From NCBI RefSeq assembly GCF_035943815.1, contig NZ_DASZBU010000015.1, positions 372,001 through 436,000 on the forward strand: 64,000 nucleotides of DNA, read 5' to 3'. The notes beneath the pieces are model-generated. The model did not search any database. It saw nothing but the letters and a program-made list of their open reading frames with translations, and was not told where the DNA came from. The translations under genes were made by a program, and so were the position numbers. Positions 17,386-26,841 of the stretch are shown one piece after another (within the stretch, counting starts at the first letter, position 1; the number at the start of each line of letters is the position of its first letter). This DNA comes from Frateuria_A sp035943815 (GTDB taxonomy: Bacteria > Pseudomonadota > Gammaproteobacteria > Xanthomonadales > Rhodanobacteraceae).

Positions 17386-19215
17386 CTACTCCACCGTCAC
17401 CGACTTGGCCAGGTTCCTCGGCTGGTCGACGTCGGTGCCGCGCAGCACGGCGACGTGGTAGGCGAGTAGCTGCAAGGGCACGGTGAACACCGCTGGGGCG
17501 ATCAGCGAGCCGCCGCCATCCACGCGCAGCGTGGCGCCGTTGGCGTTGTGCTCGTCCACCTCGGCCTGGCCGTCGGCGAAGACGATCAGGCGGCCGCCGC
17601 GAGCGCGCACTTCCTGCAGGTTGGACTTGAGCTTGTCCAGCAGCGGGCCGTTGGGGGCCACGGCGACCACCGGCATCTCCTCGTCCACCAGCGCCAGCGG
17701 GCCGTGCTTGAGTTCGCCGGCGGGATAAGCCTCGGCGTGGATGTAGGAGATTTCCTTGAGCTTGAGCGAGCCTTCCAGCGCCACCGGATACTGCGCGCCG
17801 CGGCCGAGGAACAATGCGTGGTTCAGCGGTACGAACATCGCCGCCAGCTCGGCGATCTGCGACTCCAGCTTGAGCGCCTCCTCGATCGCGCGGGGCAGGT
17901 GCGCGAGCTGCGCGCACAGTTCGGCGTAGCGCGCCGCATCCAGCCCACGCTGCTCGGCGAGCTTCAGGCACAGCAGCGCGAGCGCCGCCAGCTGCGTGGT
18001 GAAGGCCTTGGTGGAGGCCACGCCGATCTCGGGGCCGGCGCGGGTCATGAGCTTGAGGTCCGCCTCGCGCACCACGGACGATTCGGGCACGTTGCAGATC
18101 GCCAGCGTGCCCAGGTAGCCGCGGCGGCGCGACTCGCGCATGGCCGCGAGCGTGTCGGCGGTTTCGCCGGATTGCGAAATGGCCACGAACAGCGTGCCTT
18201 CCGGCACGACCGTGTCGCGATAGCGGTACTCGCTGGCCACTTCTACGCTGACCGGCAGCCGCGCGTACTCCTCGATCCAGTACTTGGCGACCAGGCCGGC
18301 GTGGTAGCTGGTGCCGCAGGCGATGATGTGCAGGCCCTTGACCTTGTCCAGCAGCTCGTCGCCGCCGACGCCGAAGATGTTGGGCAGCACGCCGTGCGGG
18401 CCAATGCGTGCCTCCAGCGTGTCGCTGATTGCGCGCGGCTGCTCGTGGATCTCCTTCTGCATGTAGTGGCGGTATTCGCCGCGCTCGACCGCGTCGGTGG
18501 ACAGCTCGCTCTGGTGCACCGCGCGTTCCACCGGCGCGCCGTCCAGGCCGTAGACCTGCACGCTGTCGCGGGTGATCTCGACCACGTCGCCTTCGTCCAG
18601 GTAGACCATGCGATTGGTCACCTGGATCAGTGCCTGCGCGTCCGACCCCAGGAAGTTCTCGCCGATGCCCAGGCCGACCAGCAGCGGCGCGCCGCGCCGC
18701 GCGCCGACCACGTGGCCGGGCTCGTCGTGACTGATCACCGCGATGGCATAGGCGCCTTCGAGCGCACGCACGGTGGCCAGCACCGCGTCGCGCAGGCTCA
18801 TGCCCCCGGCGATGCGCTCCTCGATCAGCGCGGCCATCACCTCGGTGTCGGTCTCGGAGGTGAACACGTGGCCGCGCGACTGCAGCTCGGCGCGGAGCGT
18901 CGCGTAGTTCTCGATGATGCCGTTGTGCACCAGCGCCACGCGGCCGACGATGTGCGGGTGCGCGTTGGCCTCGTTTGGCACGCCGTGGGTAGCCCAGCGC
19001 GTATGCGCGATGCCGGTGCAGCCGGGCAGCGGGTCGGCCAGGTAAAGGGCTTCCATCTCGCGCACCTTGCCCTTGGCGCGCACGCGCCGGATGGCGTGCT
19101 CGTCGAGCACGGCCAGGCCGGCGGAGTCGTAGCCGCGGTACTCCAGCGCCTTGAGGCCGGCGATCAGCAGAGGGGCAACGTCACGCTGGGCGGTGGCGGC
19201 AACGATTCCACACAT
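17386..19215 (-). CDS. glmS: Glutamine-fructose-6-phosphate aminotransferase
   Basis: A 609-residue enzyme. The start ATG at 19215 gives MCGIV, so Cys2 becomes the N-terminal catalytic nucleophile after Met removal; a start two codons earlier would block this. The glutaminase domain carries HTRWATHG. Two SIS domains follow (CGTSYHAG..., SQSGETADT; GRGAQYPVALEGSLKLKE), with C-terminal LAKSVTVE. It makes glucosamine 6-phosphate for peptidoglycan and lipopolysaccharide. No glmS ribozyme-like leader is evident, as expected in a gammaproteobacterium. Confidence 0.97.
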   Translation of the reverse strand: MCGIVAATAQRDVAPLLIAGLKALEYRGYDSAGLAVLDEHAIRRVRAKGKVREMEALYLADPLPGCTGIAHTRWATHGVPNEANAHPHIVGRVALVHNGIIENYATLRAELQSRGHVFTSETDTEVMAALIEERIAGGMSLRDAVLATVRALEGAYAIAVISHDEPGHVVGARRGAPLLVGLGIGENFLGSDAQALIQVTNRMVYLDEGDVVEITRDSVQVYGLDGAPVERAVHQSELSTDAVERGEYRHYMQKEIHEQPRAISDTLEARIGPHGVLPNIFGVGGDELLDKVKGLHIIACGTSYHAGLVAKYWIEEYARLPVSVEVASEYRYRDTVVPEGTLFVAISQSGETADTLAAMRESRRRGYLGTLAICNVPESSVVREADLKLMTRAGPEIGVASTKAFTTQLAALALLCLKLAEQRGLDAARYAELCAQLAHLPRAIEEALKLESQIAELAAMFVPLNHALFLGRGAQYPVALEGSLKLKEISYIHAEAYPAGELKHGPLALVDEEMPVVAVAPNGPLLDKLKSNLQEVRARGGRLIVFADGQAEVDEHNANGATLRVDGGGSLIAPAVFTVPLQLLAYHVAVLRGTDVDQPRNLAKSVTVE

Positions 19216-19295
19216 GGGCACGGTTCCTTAAGGGGGTTCTGCGCAAGGCTGGCGATTGTTCCCGGGGCTTGTTTCAACGGGCTTTCGCGCGGGCT

Positions 19296-20666
<1,371 letters not shown>

Positions 20667-20751
20667 GGCGACTCCGTCGTTGGCCTGCTGGCGAAGCGCC
20701 GGATGATAACCGAGCTGCCGTGCACGACGGCATTCACGCCGCCCAGACGCA

Positions 20752-20791
20752 CGCGGCCCCGGCGCTTCCAGAGGAAAGGGCCGGGGCCGCG
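20752..20791. terminator. GC-rich hairpin downstream of the DUF465 gene
   Basis: An 11-bp perfect stem (20752-20762 with 20781-20791) and an 18-base loop, just after the end of the small minus-strand gene. There is no T tract on either side, so it may be a Rho-assisted terminator or mRNA-stabilising hairpin. Confidence 0.5.
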
Positions 20792-20807
20792 GTCGGAAAT
20801 CAGGCGG

Positions 20808-21035
20808 TCAATGCATCTGGGGAACGCGCGCATCCCACATGCGCTGCAGTCGTTCCTTGGCGTGGAGCTTTTCCTTCTTCATGCCGCACAAGGTGACGTC
20901 GTCGATGGGGAGCACGCCGATCTCGGCGTCGTGGACCTTGCTCTTGAGTTCGCGGTGGTGCTGGTAGAGCCGGCGGAACTCCGCGTCGGCCTTCATGAAT
21001 GCTTCGACATCGTCACGCTGCTGGTTTTCGAACAT
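20808..21035 (-). CDS. DUF465 (YdcH-like) small coiled-coil protein
   Basis: 75 residues, basic-acidic helical, with the family pattern FRRLYQHHRELKSKVHDAEIG...LCGMKKEKLHAKERLQRM. YdcH-type proteins are small cytoplasmic helical hairpins of unknown function. GGAGG lies 8 bases before the ATG. It stands alone between cbs and the lipoprotein pair. Confidence 0.85.
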   Translation of the reverse strand: MFENQQRDDVEAFMKADAEFRRLYQHHRELKSKVHDAEIGVLPIDDVTLCGMKKEKLHAKERLQRMWDARVPQMH

Positions 21036-21336
21036 GATCCGACCTCCTCACGAGATGAGCGGGCGCGTGATCGGCGCACCCGCGGACGGATGAAGCGCGC
21101 GCACCCGCGCCCCGTGCGCATCAGCGAAACAGGGATGGACAGTGCGAGGGGGATTGGGCGCATATTTCAGGTCAGTAGGCCCCGGAACGGTGTGTCCCAA
21201 GGCCACTCGACCCTACTCCCGCGCCCTGGGGCACGCAAGCCGCCGCGGCAGACGATGCCGCGGCAGGTTTCTTACGGTCTCGTCCGCTTGCCGCGCGGCC
21301 GCCTGGGAGGCGGCCGCGGCCCGTTGCGGCGGGTGC
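21036..21336. terminator. Two strong hairpins in the gap after the coiled-coil gene
   Basis: This 300-bp gap has no gene but holds two perfect hairpins. The first has a 10-bp stem at 21294-21303/21309-21318 with loop TGGGA. The second has a 9-bp stem at 21242-21250/21256-21264 with loop GACGA. Both follow the stop of the minus-strand gene at 21337. Neither has a clear T tract in the minus direction, so tandem hairpins may act as a Rho-dependent stop or protect the 3' end. Confidence 0.5.
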
Positions 21337-21993
21337 TCAGTCGCCGCTGGCGGGCTTCTTGGTGGACTTTTTCTTGGCCGGGGCCGCGGGCGCGGCGCCG
21401 GTATCGCCCTGCATCTGCGACCGCATGGCGCGAGCGGCCTGGGCGGCCAGCTCGGCCTCGCGGCGGGCGGCCCTGGCGACACGGCTCTGCGCGGCAGCGA
21501 GCTTCTTGGCCCGCTCGGCTTCGGCGCGGGCCTGTTCGGCGGCCTGCGAGGCCTCCATGCCCTGCTGCTGCAGGCGGGCGGCCTCTTCCTGGGCCATCTG
21601 GTACTGCATGCGCTGGCGTTCCAGTTCCATGCGGGCGGCTTCGGCCTCGCGGCGGCTCATCTCCAGCAGGATCTGGTCATGCTCGCGGTCGAGCTGGGAC
21701 AGCTTGCCCTGGGCGTCCTGCAGCTGCGCGGCGGCCTTGGCCAGGTCGACCCGGCGCTCGGCCAGGTACAGCGCGTGCGGCCGGTCGCTGCGGCCGGACT
21801 GCTCCAGCCGCGCGATGGCGGCGCGCGCCAGCGCCTGTTCGGCCTGCGCGTACGTGCCCAGGGTGGGATCGTTGGCGAGCTGGTCGAGGCTGGAGCTCAA
21901 CCGGCTCACGTCCATGTCGTCCTGGCCGGCCGCCAGGGCCGGTCCGGCCAGCGCCAGCAAGGCGATCATCGCGGTGGTGGCAAGGCGCTTCAT
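21337..21993 (-). CDS. Secreted or periplasmic coiled-coil protein with Lys/Ala-rich tail
   Basis: 218 residues. The signal peptide is MKRLATTAMIALLALAGPALA. A long uninterrupted helical region rich in A, E, Q and R follows (about residues 60-190), with heptad repeats. The tail is AAPAAPAKKKSTKKPASGD, a basic low-complexity end that could bind peptidoglycan or nucleic acid. The start overlaps the lipoprotein stop (ATGA), so the two are co-translated. Function unknown; the pair resembles DUF4398-type envelope proteins seen in front of OmpA-like genes in this order, though no OmpA domain follows here. Confidence 0.8.
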   Translation of the reverse strand: MKRLATTAMIALLALAGPALAAGQDDMDVSRLSSSLDQLANDPTLGTYAQAEQALARAAIARLEQSGRSDRPHALYLAERRVDLAKAAAQLQDAQGKLSQLDREHDQILLEMSRREAEAARMELERQRMQYQMAQEEAARLQQQGMEASQAAEQARAEAERAKKLAAAQSRVARAARREAELAAQAARAMRSQMQGDTGAAPAAPAKKKSTKKPASGD

Positions 21994-22565
21994 TGCTGGC
22001 CTCCCTGGTCCTGGTTCTGGGCGCTCTGGGATGGCGCGGGCTGGAAGCCGCCGTCTTGCGGCAGCGGCGCGGACAGCACCGAGGCCGATGGGGCCGGCAT
22101 GTCTTCCAGCGTGGACGGCGCGCTGCTGCCGGCAGCCGGCGCCGGGGCGGAAGCCGGCCGTGCCGGCGCCTGTTCCATCTGCTGGCGCAGGCGGGTGTTC
22201 TCGTCGACCTTGGCTTGCACCTGCGCCCGCGCGCTGCCGAGCTGGGCGCGGGTCCGGGCCAGTTCGGCGTCCGCGCGGGCCTCTTCGGCCAGGTTGGCGG
22301 CATCGGCGTACTTGCGCGCGGCCATCGAGGCCTGCGCCTGCTGGAACTTGGCCTGGGCAAAGCCCAGGTCGACCGGATCGTAGTCGGCCGCACCGGCGTC
22401 GCGGGCGGACTGCAGCAGGGCCTGGGCCTGGTTCATGGAGGCATCCGGCGGCGGCACGCTGGCACAGCCGGCCAGCGCCAGCAGCGCAGCCGCCAGGATC
22501 AAGCCACCTGCCGCCCGGCCGATACCCTTGATGCGCCCGGGCGGCCGGGAAAAGATGTGCACCAT
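21990..22565 (-). CDS. DUF4398-like outer-membrane lipoprotein
   Basis: 191 residues. A lipobox LAGC (Cys34) ends a hydrophobic signal, followed by a helical domain with YDPVDLGFAQAKFQQAQASMAARKYADAANLAEEA-type repeats resembling DUF4398, then a Pro/Ala/Ser-rich tail ending in Gln. The ATG at 22565 has GAGGAA 8 bases upstream; a GTG one codon earlier is also possible. Position +2 after the lipid Cys is Ala, which favours outer-membrane sorting. It is coupled to the coiled-coil gene downstream. Confidence 0.8.
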   Translation of the reverse strand: MVHIFSRPPGRIKGIGRAAGGLILAAALLALAGCASVPPPDASMNQAQALLQSARDAGAADYDPVDLGFAQAKFQQAQASMAARKYADAANLAEEARADAELARTRAQLGSARAQVQAKVDENTRLRQQMEQAPARPASAPAPAAGSSAPSTLEDMPAPSASVLSAPLPQDGGFQPAPSQSAQNQDQGGQQ

Positions 22566-22661
22566 CACTCATTCCTCGCGCAGTGTCGCCGCGTATTGTG
22601 GGCGGGCATAATCACTGTTTGCAACGCGCCAGAGAAAGCGCGATCAACCCAGAGGTCCTTC

Positions 22662-23777
22662 GTGGATATCGGTTACTTCCTCAAGCTGATGGTAGACAAG
22701 GGCGCGTCGGACATGTTCCTGACCACCGGCGCCCCGGTGAACATCAAGGTCGAGGGCAAGCTCTACCCGCTCGGCAACACCGGCCTGCCCAGCGGCATGG
22801 TCAAGAAGATCGCCTACTCGCTGATGGACGAGGGCCAGGTGCCGCAATTCGAGCGCGACCTGGAGCTCAACATGGCGCTGGCGGTGAAGGAAGCCGGGCG
22901 ATTCCGCATCAACGTGTTCAAGCAGCGCGGCGAAGTGGGCATGGTGATCCGCGCGATCAAGAGCGAGATCCCCTCGGTCGAGCAACTGCAGCTGCCGCCG
23001 ATCTTCCGCGACCTGATCATGGAGCAGCGCGGCCTGATCCTGGTCGTCGGCGCCACCGGTTCGGGCAAGTCGACCACGCTCGCGGCGATGCTCGACCATC
23101 GCAATTCGAACTCGCCGGGCCATATCCTCACCATCGAGGATCCGATCGAATACCTGCACCGGCACAAGAAGTCGATCATCAACCAGCGCGAGGTCGGGCT
23201 GGACACGCACAGCTATCACGAGGCGCTGAAGAACGCGATGCGCGAGGCGCCGGACGTGATCATGATCGGCGAGATCCGCGACACCGACACCATGGAGGCG
23301 GCGATCGCCTTCTCCGAAACCGGCCACCTGTGCCTGGCCACGCTGCATTCGAACAACGCCGACCAGACGCTGGAGCGCATCCTCAACTTCTTCCCCGAGT
23401 CGGCGCACAAGAACGTGCTGATGAACCTGGCGCTCAACCTGCGCGCGGTGATCAGCCAGCGCCTGGTGATCGGCAAGGACGGCCGCCGCATCCCGGCGGT
23501 GGAAGTGCTGCTCAACACCCCGCTGATCCGCGACATGATCCGCCGCGGCCAGATCCACGAGGTCAAGGAAGCGATGGACCGCAGCCTGCAGGAGGGCATG
23601 CAGACCTTCGACCAGTCGCTGTACAAGCTCTACAAGAGCGGCCGCATCGAGCTGGAGGAAGCGCTGGCCAAGGCCGACTCGCGCGACGGCCTGGCGCTGA
23701 AGATCCGCCTGTCCGAAGGCGGCGGGGCGGAGAACGCCGAGCTGGTGGGCAACGATCCATACGGCCTGGGTTTCTGA
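22662..23777 (+). CDS. pilU: Type IV pilus twitching motility ATPase PilU
   Basis: 371 residues. Walker A is GATGSGKST at residues 130-138, with the Asp box (ILTIEDPIEYLH), Walker B (VIMIGEIRDTDTME) and a His box (LATLHSNNADQTLERI), all typical of retraction ATPases. The start is the GTG at 22662, preceded by AGAGG, because it yields the N terminus VDIGYFLKLMVDKGASD seen in PilU; the next ATG would remove it. PilU supports PilT in pilus retraction. No pilT is present in this window. The 3' end runs into a short tandem repeat that also contains the stop codon. Confidence 0.92.
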   Translation: MDIGYFLKLMVDKGASDMFLTTGAPVNIKVEGKLYPLGNTGLPSGMVKKIAYSLMDEGQVPQFERDLELNMALAVKEAGRFRINVFKQRGEVGMVIRAIKSEIPSVEQLQLPPIFRDLIMEQRGLILVVGATGSGKSTTLAAMLDHRNSNSPGHILTIEDPIEYLHRHKKSIINQREVGLDTHSYHEALKNAMREAPDVIMIGEIRDTDTMEAAIAFSETGHLCLATLHSNNADQTLERILNFFPESAHKNVLMNLALNLRAVISQRLVIGKDGRRIPAVEVLLNTPLIRDMIRRGQIHEVKEAMDRSLQEGMQTFDQSLYKLYKSGRIELEEALAKADSRDGLALKIRLSEGGGAENAELVGNDPYGLGF

Positions 23778-23860
23778 GCCTGGGTTTCTGAGCCTGGTTT
23801 CTGAGCCCCGTTTTATGAGTCTGGGCTTCTGAGCCCCGTTTTATGAGTCTGGGCTTCTGA
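23764..23860 (+). repeat. Tandem repeat spanning the pilU stop codon
   Basis: The last 14 bases of pilU (GCCTGGGTTTCTGA, ending in the TGA stop) are repeated exactly at 23778-23791 and with one deletion at 23792-23804. Two perfect 28-bp copies follow (23805-23832 and 23833-23860), each ending in GCTTCTGA and also holding a degenerate copy of the 14-mer. Every unit therefore ends with a TGA. The pattern suggests slippage or unequal crossing over that started from the gene's own end. Confidence 0.9.
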
Positions 23861-23881
23861 GCCGGGTCAATCGGGACCGAA

Positions 23882-23911
23882 GAAAGGGCGCAGCAATGCG
23901 CCCTTTCCTTT
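23882..23911 (+). terminator. Terminator after pilU
   Basis: An 11-bp perfect stem (23882-23892 with 23897-23907, GAAAGGGCGCA/TGCGCCCTTTC), loop GCAA, followed by CTTT on the plus strand. It lies between pilU and the convergent maiA and may serve both. Confidence 0.75.
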
Positions 23912-23973
23912 GGGCTCGTTCTCCTCTTTGCGGAGAAGGAGCAGATCGCTTAGCGGCGCGCGGCGACTATGCC

Positions 23974-24633
23974 TCAGGGCGCGTCCGGCTGCGCCTCGGG
24001 CATGGCCTGGCGGAACGCCTCCAGTTCGTTGCATGCGGCGTGGATGCGCGCGATGGTCGGCCAACGCTCCAGCGGCAGCTTCCAGCGCAAGGCGTTGTAG
24101 GCCTGTGGCACCAGGCAGGCATCGGCCAGTCCGGGCGTGTCGCCGTGGCAGTAGCGGCCGGTGGCCGAGCTGCCGGCGAGCATCGCCTCCAGCGCGTCGA
24201 AGCCGGTCTCGATCCAGTGGCGCGACCAGTCGAGCTTCTTCGCCTCGTCGGCGCCCAGGTTCGCCTCCAGGTACTGCAGCACGCGCAGGTTGCCGAGCGG
24301 ATGGATGTCGCAGGCCACGGCCAACGCCAGCGCGCGCACCCGCGCCCGGCTGCGCGCGTCGGCGGGCAGCAGCGGCGGTTCCGGGTGCATCTCTTCCAGG
24401 TACTCCATGATCGCCATGGACTGGGTCAGCACCCGCTCGCCATCGGTGAGGCAGGGAATGAGCTGCTGCGGGTTGAGCGCGCGGTAGTCGGCGCCGTGCT
24501 GTTCGCCGCCATCGCGCAGCAGGTGCACCGGCCGCGTGTCGTAGGGCAGTTCCTTGAGGTTGAGCGCGATGCGCACGCGATAGACGGCGCTGGAGCGCCA
24601 GTAGCCGTACAACGCCAGCCGTTCCGCTGTCAT
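23974..24633 (-). CDS. maiA: Maleylacetoacetate isomerase (zeta-class glutathione transferase)
   Basis: 219 residues. The N-terminal thioredoxin-like half has the zeta-class signature WRSSAVYRVRIALNLK (catalytic SSxxxRVRIAL, residues about 9-22) and NPQQLIPCL; the C-terminal half is helical. It isomerises maleylacetoacetate to fumarylacetoacetate with glutathione, linking HmgA to FahA. It sits apart from the hpp-hmg-fah operon 20 kb away. ATG 24633 was preferred to an upstream in-frame ATG because the family begins right before the first beta strand. Confidence 0.9.
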   Translation of the reverse strand: MTAERLALYGYWRSSAVYRVRIALNLKELPYDTRPVHLLRDGGEQHGADYRALNPQQLIPCLTDGERVLTQSMAIMEYLEEMHPEPPLLPADARSRARVRALALAVACDIHPLGNLRVLQYLEANLGADEAKKLDWSRHWIETGFDALEAMLAGSSATGRYCHGDTPGLADACLVPQAYNALRWKLPLERWPTIARIHAACNELEAFRQAMPEAQPDAP

Positions 24634-24860
24634 GTGGATTCTCCCGCCGGATGAAGCCGGCAGCATAAACCGGGCAGGCACCGCCCTGCGCGCACCCGGT
24701 GCCCTGCCCGGCGGGGTGGCGGGACAGCGGCCTGCAAAGCCGTGTACGCCGGTTGCGGCGTTGCATCATGGAAACCCACGCCGGACAATACGAGGTTCGC
24801 GCCCGGACAGGGCGCGTCCGATGACCATCGATCCCGTTTGTCTGCCCGAGGAGTGGCGCC

Positions 24861-26039
24861 GTGTCCATCACCCGCATGAGCGATCTGGAGCTGCGCGGCA
24901 AGCGCGTGCTGATCCGCGAAGACCTGAACGTGCCGATCGAGGGTGGCCGCATCACCTCGACCCAGCGCCTGGATGCGGCGCTGCCGACCATCAAGGCCGC
25001 CCGCGATGCCGGCGCGAAGGTGATGGTCCTTTCGCACCTGGGCCGCCCGAAGGAAGGCCAGTTCGATGCCGAATCCTCGCTCGCGCCGGTGGCGAAGTGG
25101 CTGGGTGACAAGCTCGGCACGCCGGTGCGCCTGGTGGCCGACTACCTCGACGGCGTGGACGTCGCCGAAGGCGAGGTGGTGGTGCTGGAGAACTGCCGCA
25201 TGAACGTCGGCGAGGGCAAGGACGAGGAGGCGCTGTCGAGGAAGTACGCCGCACTGTGCGACGTGTTCGTCATGGACGCCTTCGGCACCGCGCATCGTGC
25301 GCAGGCCTCGACCCACGGGGTGATCCGCTTCGCCCCGCAGGTGGCCGCCGGCCCGCTGCTGTCGGCCGAGCTCGATGCGCTGGGCAAGGCGCTGGAGCGG
25401 CCGGCGCACCCGTTGCTGGCGATCGTGGCCGGCTCCAAGGTGTCGACCAAGCTCACCCTGCTCGACAACCTGATCGGCAAGGTGGACCAGCTGATCGTCG
25501 GCGGCGGCATCGCCAACACCTTCATCGCGGCGGCCGGCTACGGCGTGGGCAACTCGCTGTACGAACCGGACCTGATCGACGCGGCGAAGAAGGTCATCGC
25601 CGATGCCAAGCGCCGCGGCGCCGAAGTGCCGCTGCCCGTCGACGTGGTGGTGGCGCCGGAGTTCTCGGCCAACGCGCCGGCCACGGTCAAGCCGGTCGAT
25701 GCGGTCAAGGACGGCGAGATGATCCTGGACATCGGCCCGGAGACCGCGCGCCGTTACGCCGAACTCATCGCCCAGGCCGGCACCGTGGTGTGGAACGGGC
25801 CGGTCGGCGTGTTCGAGTTCGACGCCTTCGGCAAGGGCACCGAAACGCTGGCGCACGCGATCGCCGATTCGAAGGCGTTCTCGATCGCCGGCGGCGGCGA
25901 TACGCTGGCGGCGGTCGACAAGTACGGCATCGCCGACAAGGTCTCCTACATCTCCACCGGCGGCGGCGCGTTCCTGGAATTCCTCGAAGGCAAGGAGCTG
26001 CCGGCAGTGGCCGCGCTCAAGGCACGCGCGAACCGCTGA
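24861..26039 (+). CDS. pgk: Phosphoglycerate kinase
   Basis: 392 residues, full length. It has VLIREDLNVP (RxDxNVP substrate motif), LSHLGRPKEG, a C-terminal GPVGVFEFDAFGKGT and the nucleotide motif IAGGGDT. It interconverts 1,3-bisphosphoglycerate and 3-phosphoglycerate. The GTG at 24861 has GAGGAG 7 bases upstream; an ATG five codons inside lacks one. The stop overlaps the next gene (TGATG). Confidence 0.96.
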   Translation: MSITRMSDLELRGKRVLIREDLNVPIEGGRITSTQRLDAALPTIKAARDAGAKVMVLSHLGRPKEGQFDAESSLAPVAKWLGDKLGTPVRLVADYLDGVDVAEGEVVVLENCRMNVGEGKDEEALSRKYAALCDVFVMDAFGTAHRAQASTHGVIRFAPQVAAGPLLSAELDALGKALERPAHPLLAIVAGSKVSTKLTLLDNLIGKVDQLIVGGGIANTFIAAAGYGVGNSLYEPDLIDAAKKVIADAKRRGAEVPLPVDVVVAPEFSANAPATVKPVDAVKDGEMILDIGPETARRYAELIAQAGTVVWNGPVGVFEFDAFGKGTETLAHAIADSKAFSIAGGGDTLAAVDKYGIADKVSYISTGGGAFLEFLEGKELPAVAALKARANR

Positions 26040-26677
26040 TGCTCTGCCTGTTCGACCTCGATGGAACGCTGATCGATTCGGAGCACGGGATTACCGCGTG
26101 CGTGAAGCACGCGCTGGAACGCCTGCGCGTGGCCATTCCCGCGCCGGAAGAGCTGCGCCGCTGGATCGGTCCGCCCCTGCGGCACAGCTTCGCGCCGCTG
26201 CTCGGTCATGACGCGGCGCAGGTCGAGGCGGCGGTCGAGCACTACCATGAGCGCTTCGACACGCACGGCTGGCGCGAGCACAGCGTCTACCCGGGCATCG
26301 AGCCGCTGATCAGGCGCCTGCTCGACGCCGGGCATCAGCTGGCGATCGTCACCGGCAAGCCGCATCGGCATGCGGAGCCGATCCTGGCGCAGCTGCCGTT
26401 CGGCCGCGCGTTCCTGCGGCTGTACGGCCCCGACCCCTCCAGCGCGCGCAGCGAAAAGGCGGACATGGTCGCCGCGGCGATGGCCGATTTCGGCGCCGCC
26501 GCGGACCAGACCGTGATGATTGGCGACCGCCATTTCGACATCGAAGGCGCGGTAGCCAACCGCGTGCGCGGCATCGGCGTGCTGTGGGGATTCGGCAGCC
26601 GCATGGAACTGGAACAGGCCGGCGCGGCGGCGATTGCGGCCACGCCGGAGGAACTGGGCGTGCTGCTCGGCGCCTGA
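26039..26677 (+). CDS. HAD-family phosphatase, phosphoglycolate phosphatase-like
   Basis: 212 residues. The HAD motifs are FDLDGTLIDSE (Asp6 and Asp8), IVTGKP (motif II Thr), a Lys in ARSEKADMV and GDRHFDIEGA (motif IV), with a helical cap between motifs I and II. It resembles Gph/PGP-type enzymes acting on 2-phosphoglycolate or nucleotides. It is coupled to pgk by a one-base overlap, so it could clear a damaged or side product of lower glycolysis. That link is inference. Confidence 0.82.
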   Translation: MLCLFDLDGTLIDSEHGITACVKHALERLRVAIPAPEELRRWIGPPLRHSFAPLLGHDAAQVEAAVEHYHERFDTHGWREHSVYPGIEPLIRRLLDAGHQLAIVTGKPHRHAEPILAQLPFGRAFLRLYGPDPSSARSEKADMVAAAMADFGAAADQTVMIGDRHFDIEGAVANRVRGIGVLWGFGSRMELEQAGAAAIAATPEELGVLLGA

Positions 26678-26734
26678 CGCGCTCCATCCTGGAAGCTTTC
26701 GGGGAAAGCCGAGGCCCATCGTGCCGCGAACTAC

Positions 26735-26757
26735 CCCTCTCCCCTGCGGGGAGAGGG
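26735..26757. repeat. Dispersed palindromic hairpin (CCCTCTCCCC type)
   Basis: A perfect 10-bp stem (26735-26744/26748-26757) with loop TGC. Similar CCCTC/GAGGG hairpins occur at 31086-31107, 39554-39587, 40312-40345 and 54165-54195, always between genes, so this is one member of a REP-like family. Confidence 0.75.
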
Positions 26758-26806
26758 CCTGGGGTAAGGGGCCAGACTTGCGGCAAGCGCCCATCCACCT
26801 ATCGGC

Positions 26807-26833
26807 ACCTTCCCCCGCCAAGCGGGGGAAGGT
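26807..26833. terminator. Convergent hairpin between the phosphatase gene and tkt
   Basis: A 12-bp perfect stem (26807-26818/26822-26833) with loop CAA, 8 bp beyond the tkt stop and on the downstream side of both convergent genes. It has no T tract. Confidence 0.6.
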
Positions 26834-26841
26834 TGCGTCGA

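Noticed and set aside
17386..19215. A glmS ribozyme/riboswitch
   Set aside because: The upstream region is only 80 bp to cbs and lacks the structure; that element belongs to Firmicutes and relatives.
23764..23860. Tandem repeats as a CRISPR array
   Set aside because: Copies are directly adjacent without unique spacers, and no cas genes are present.
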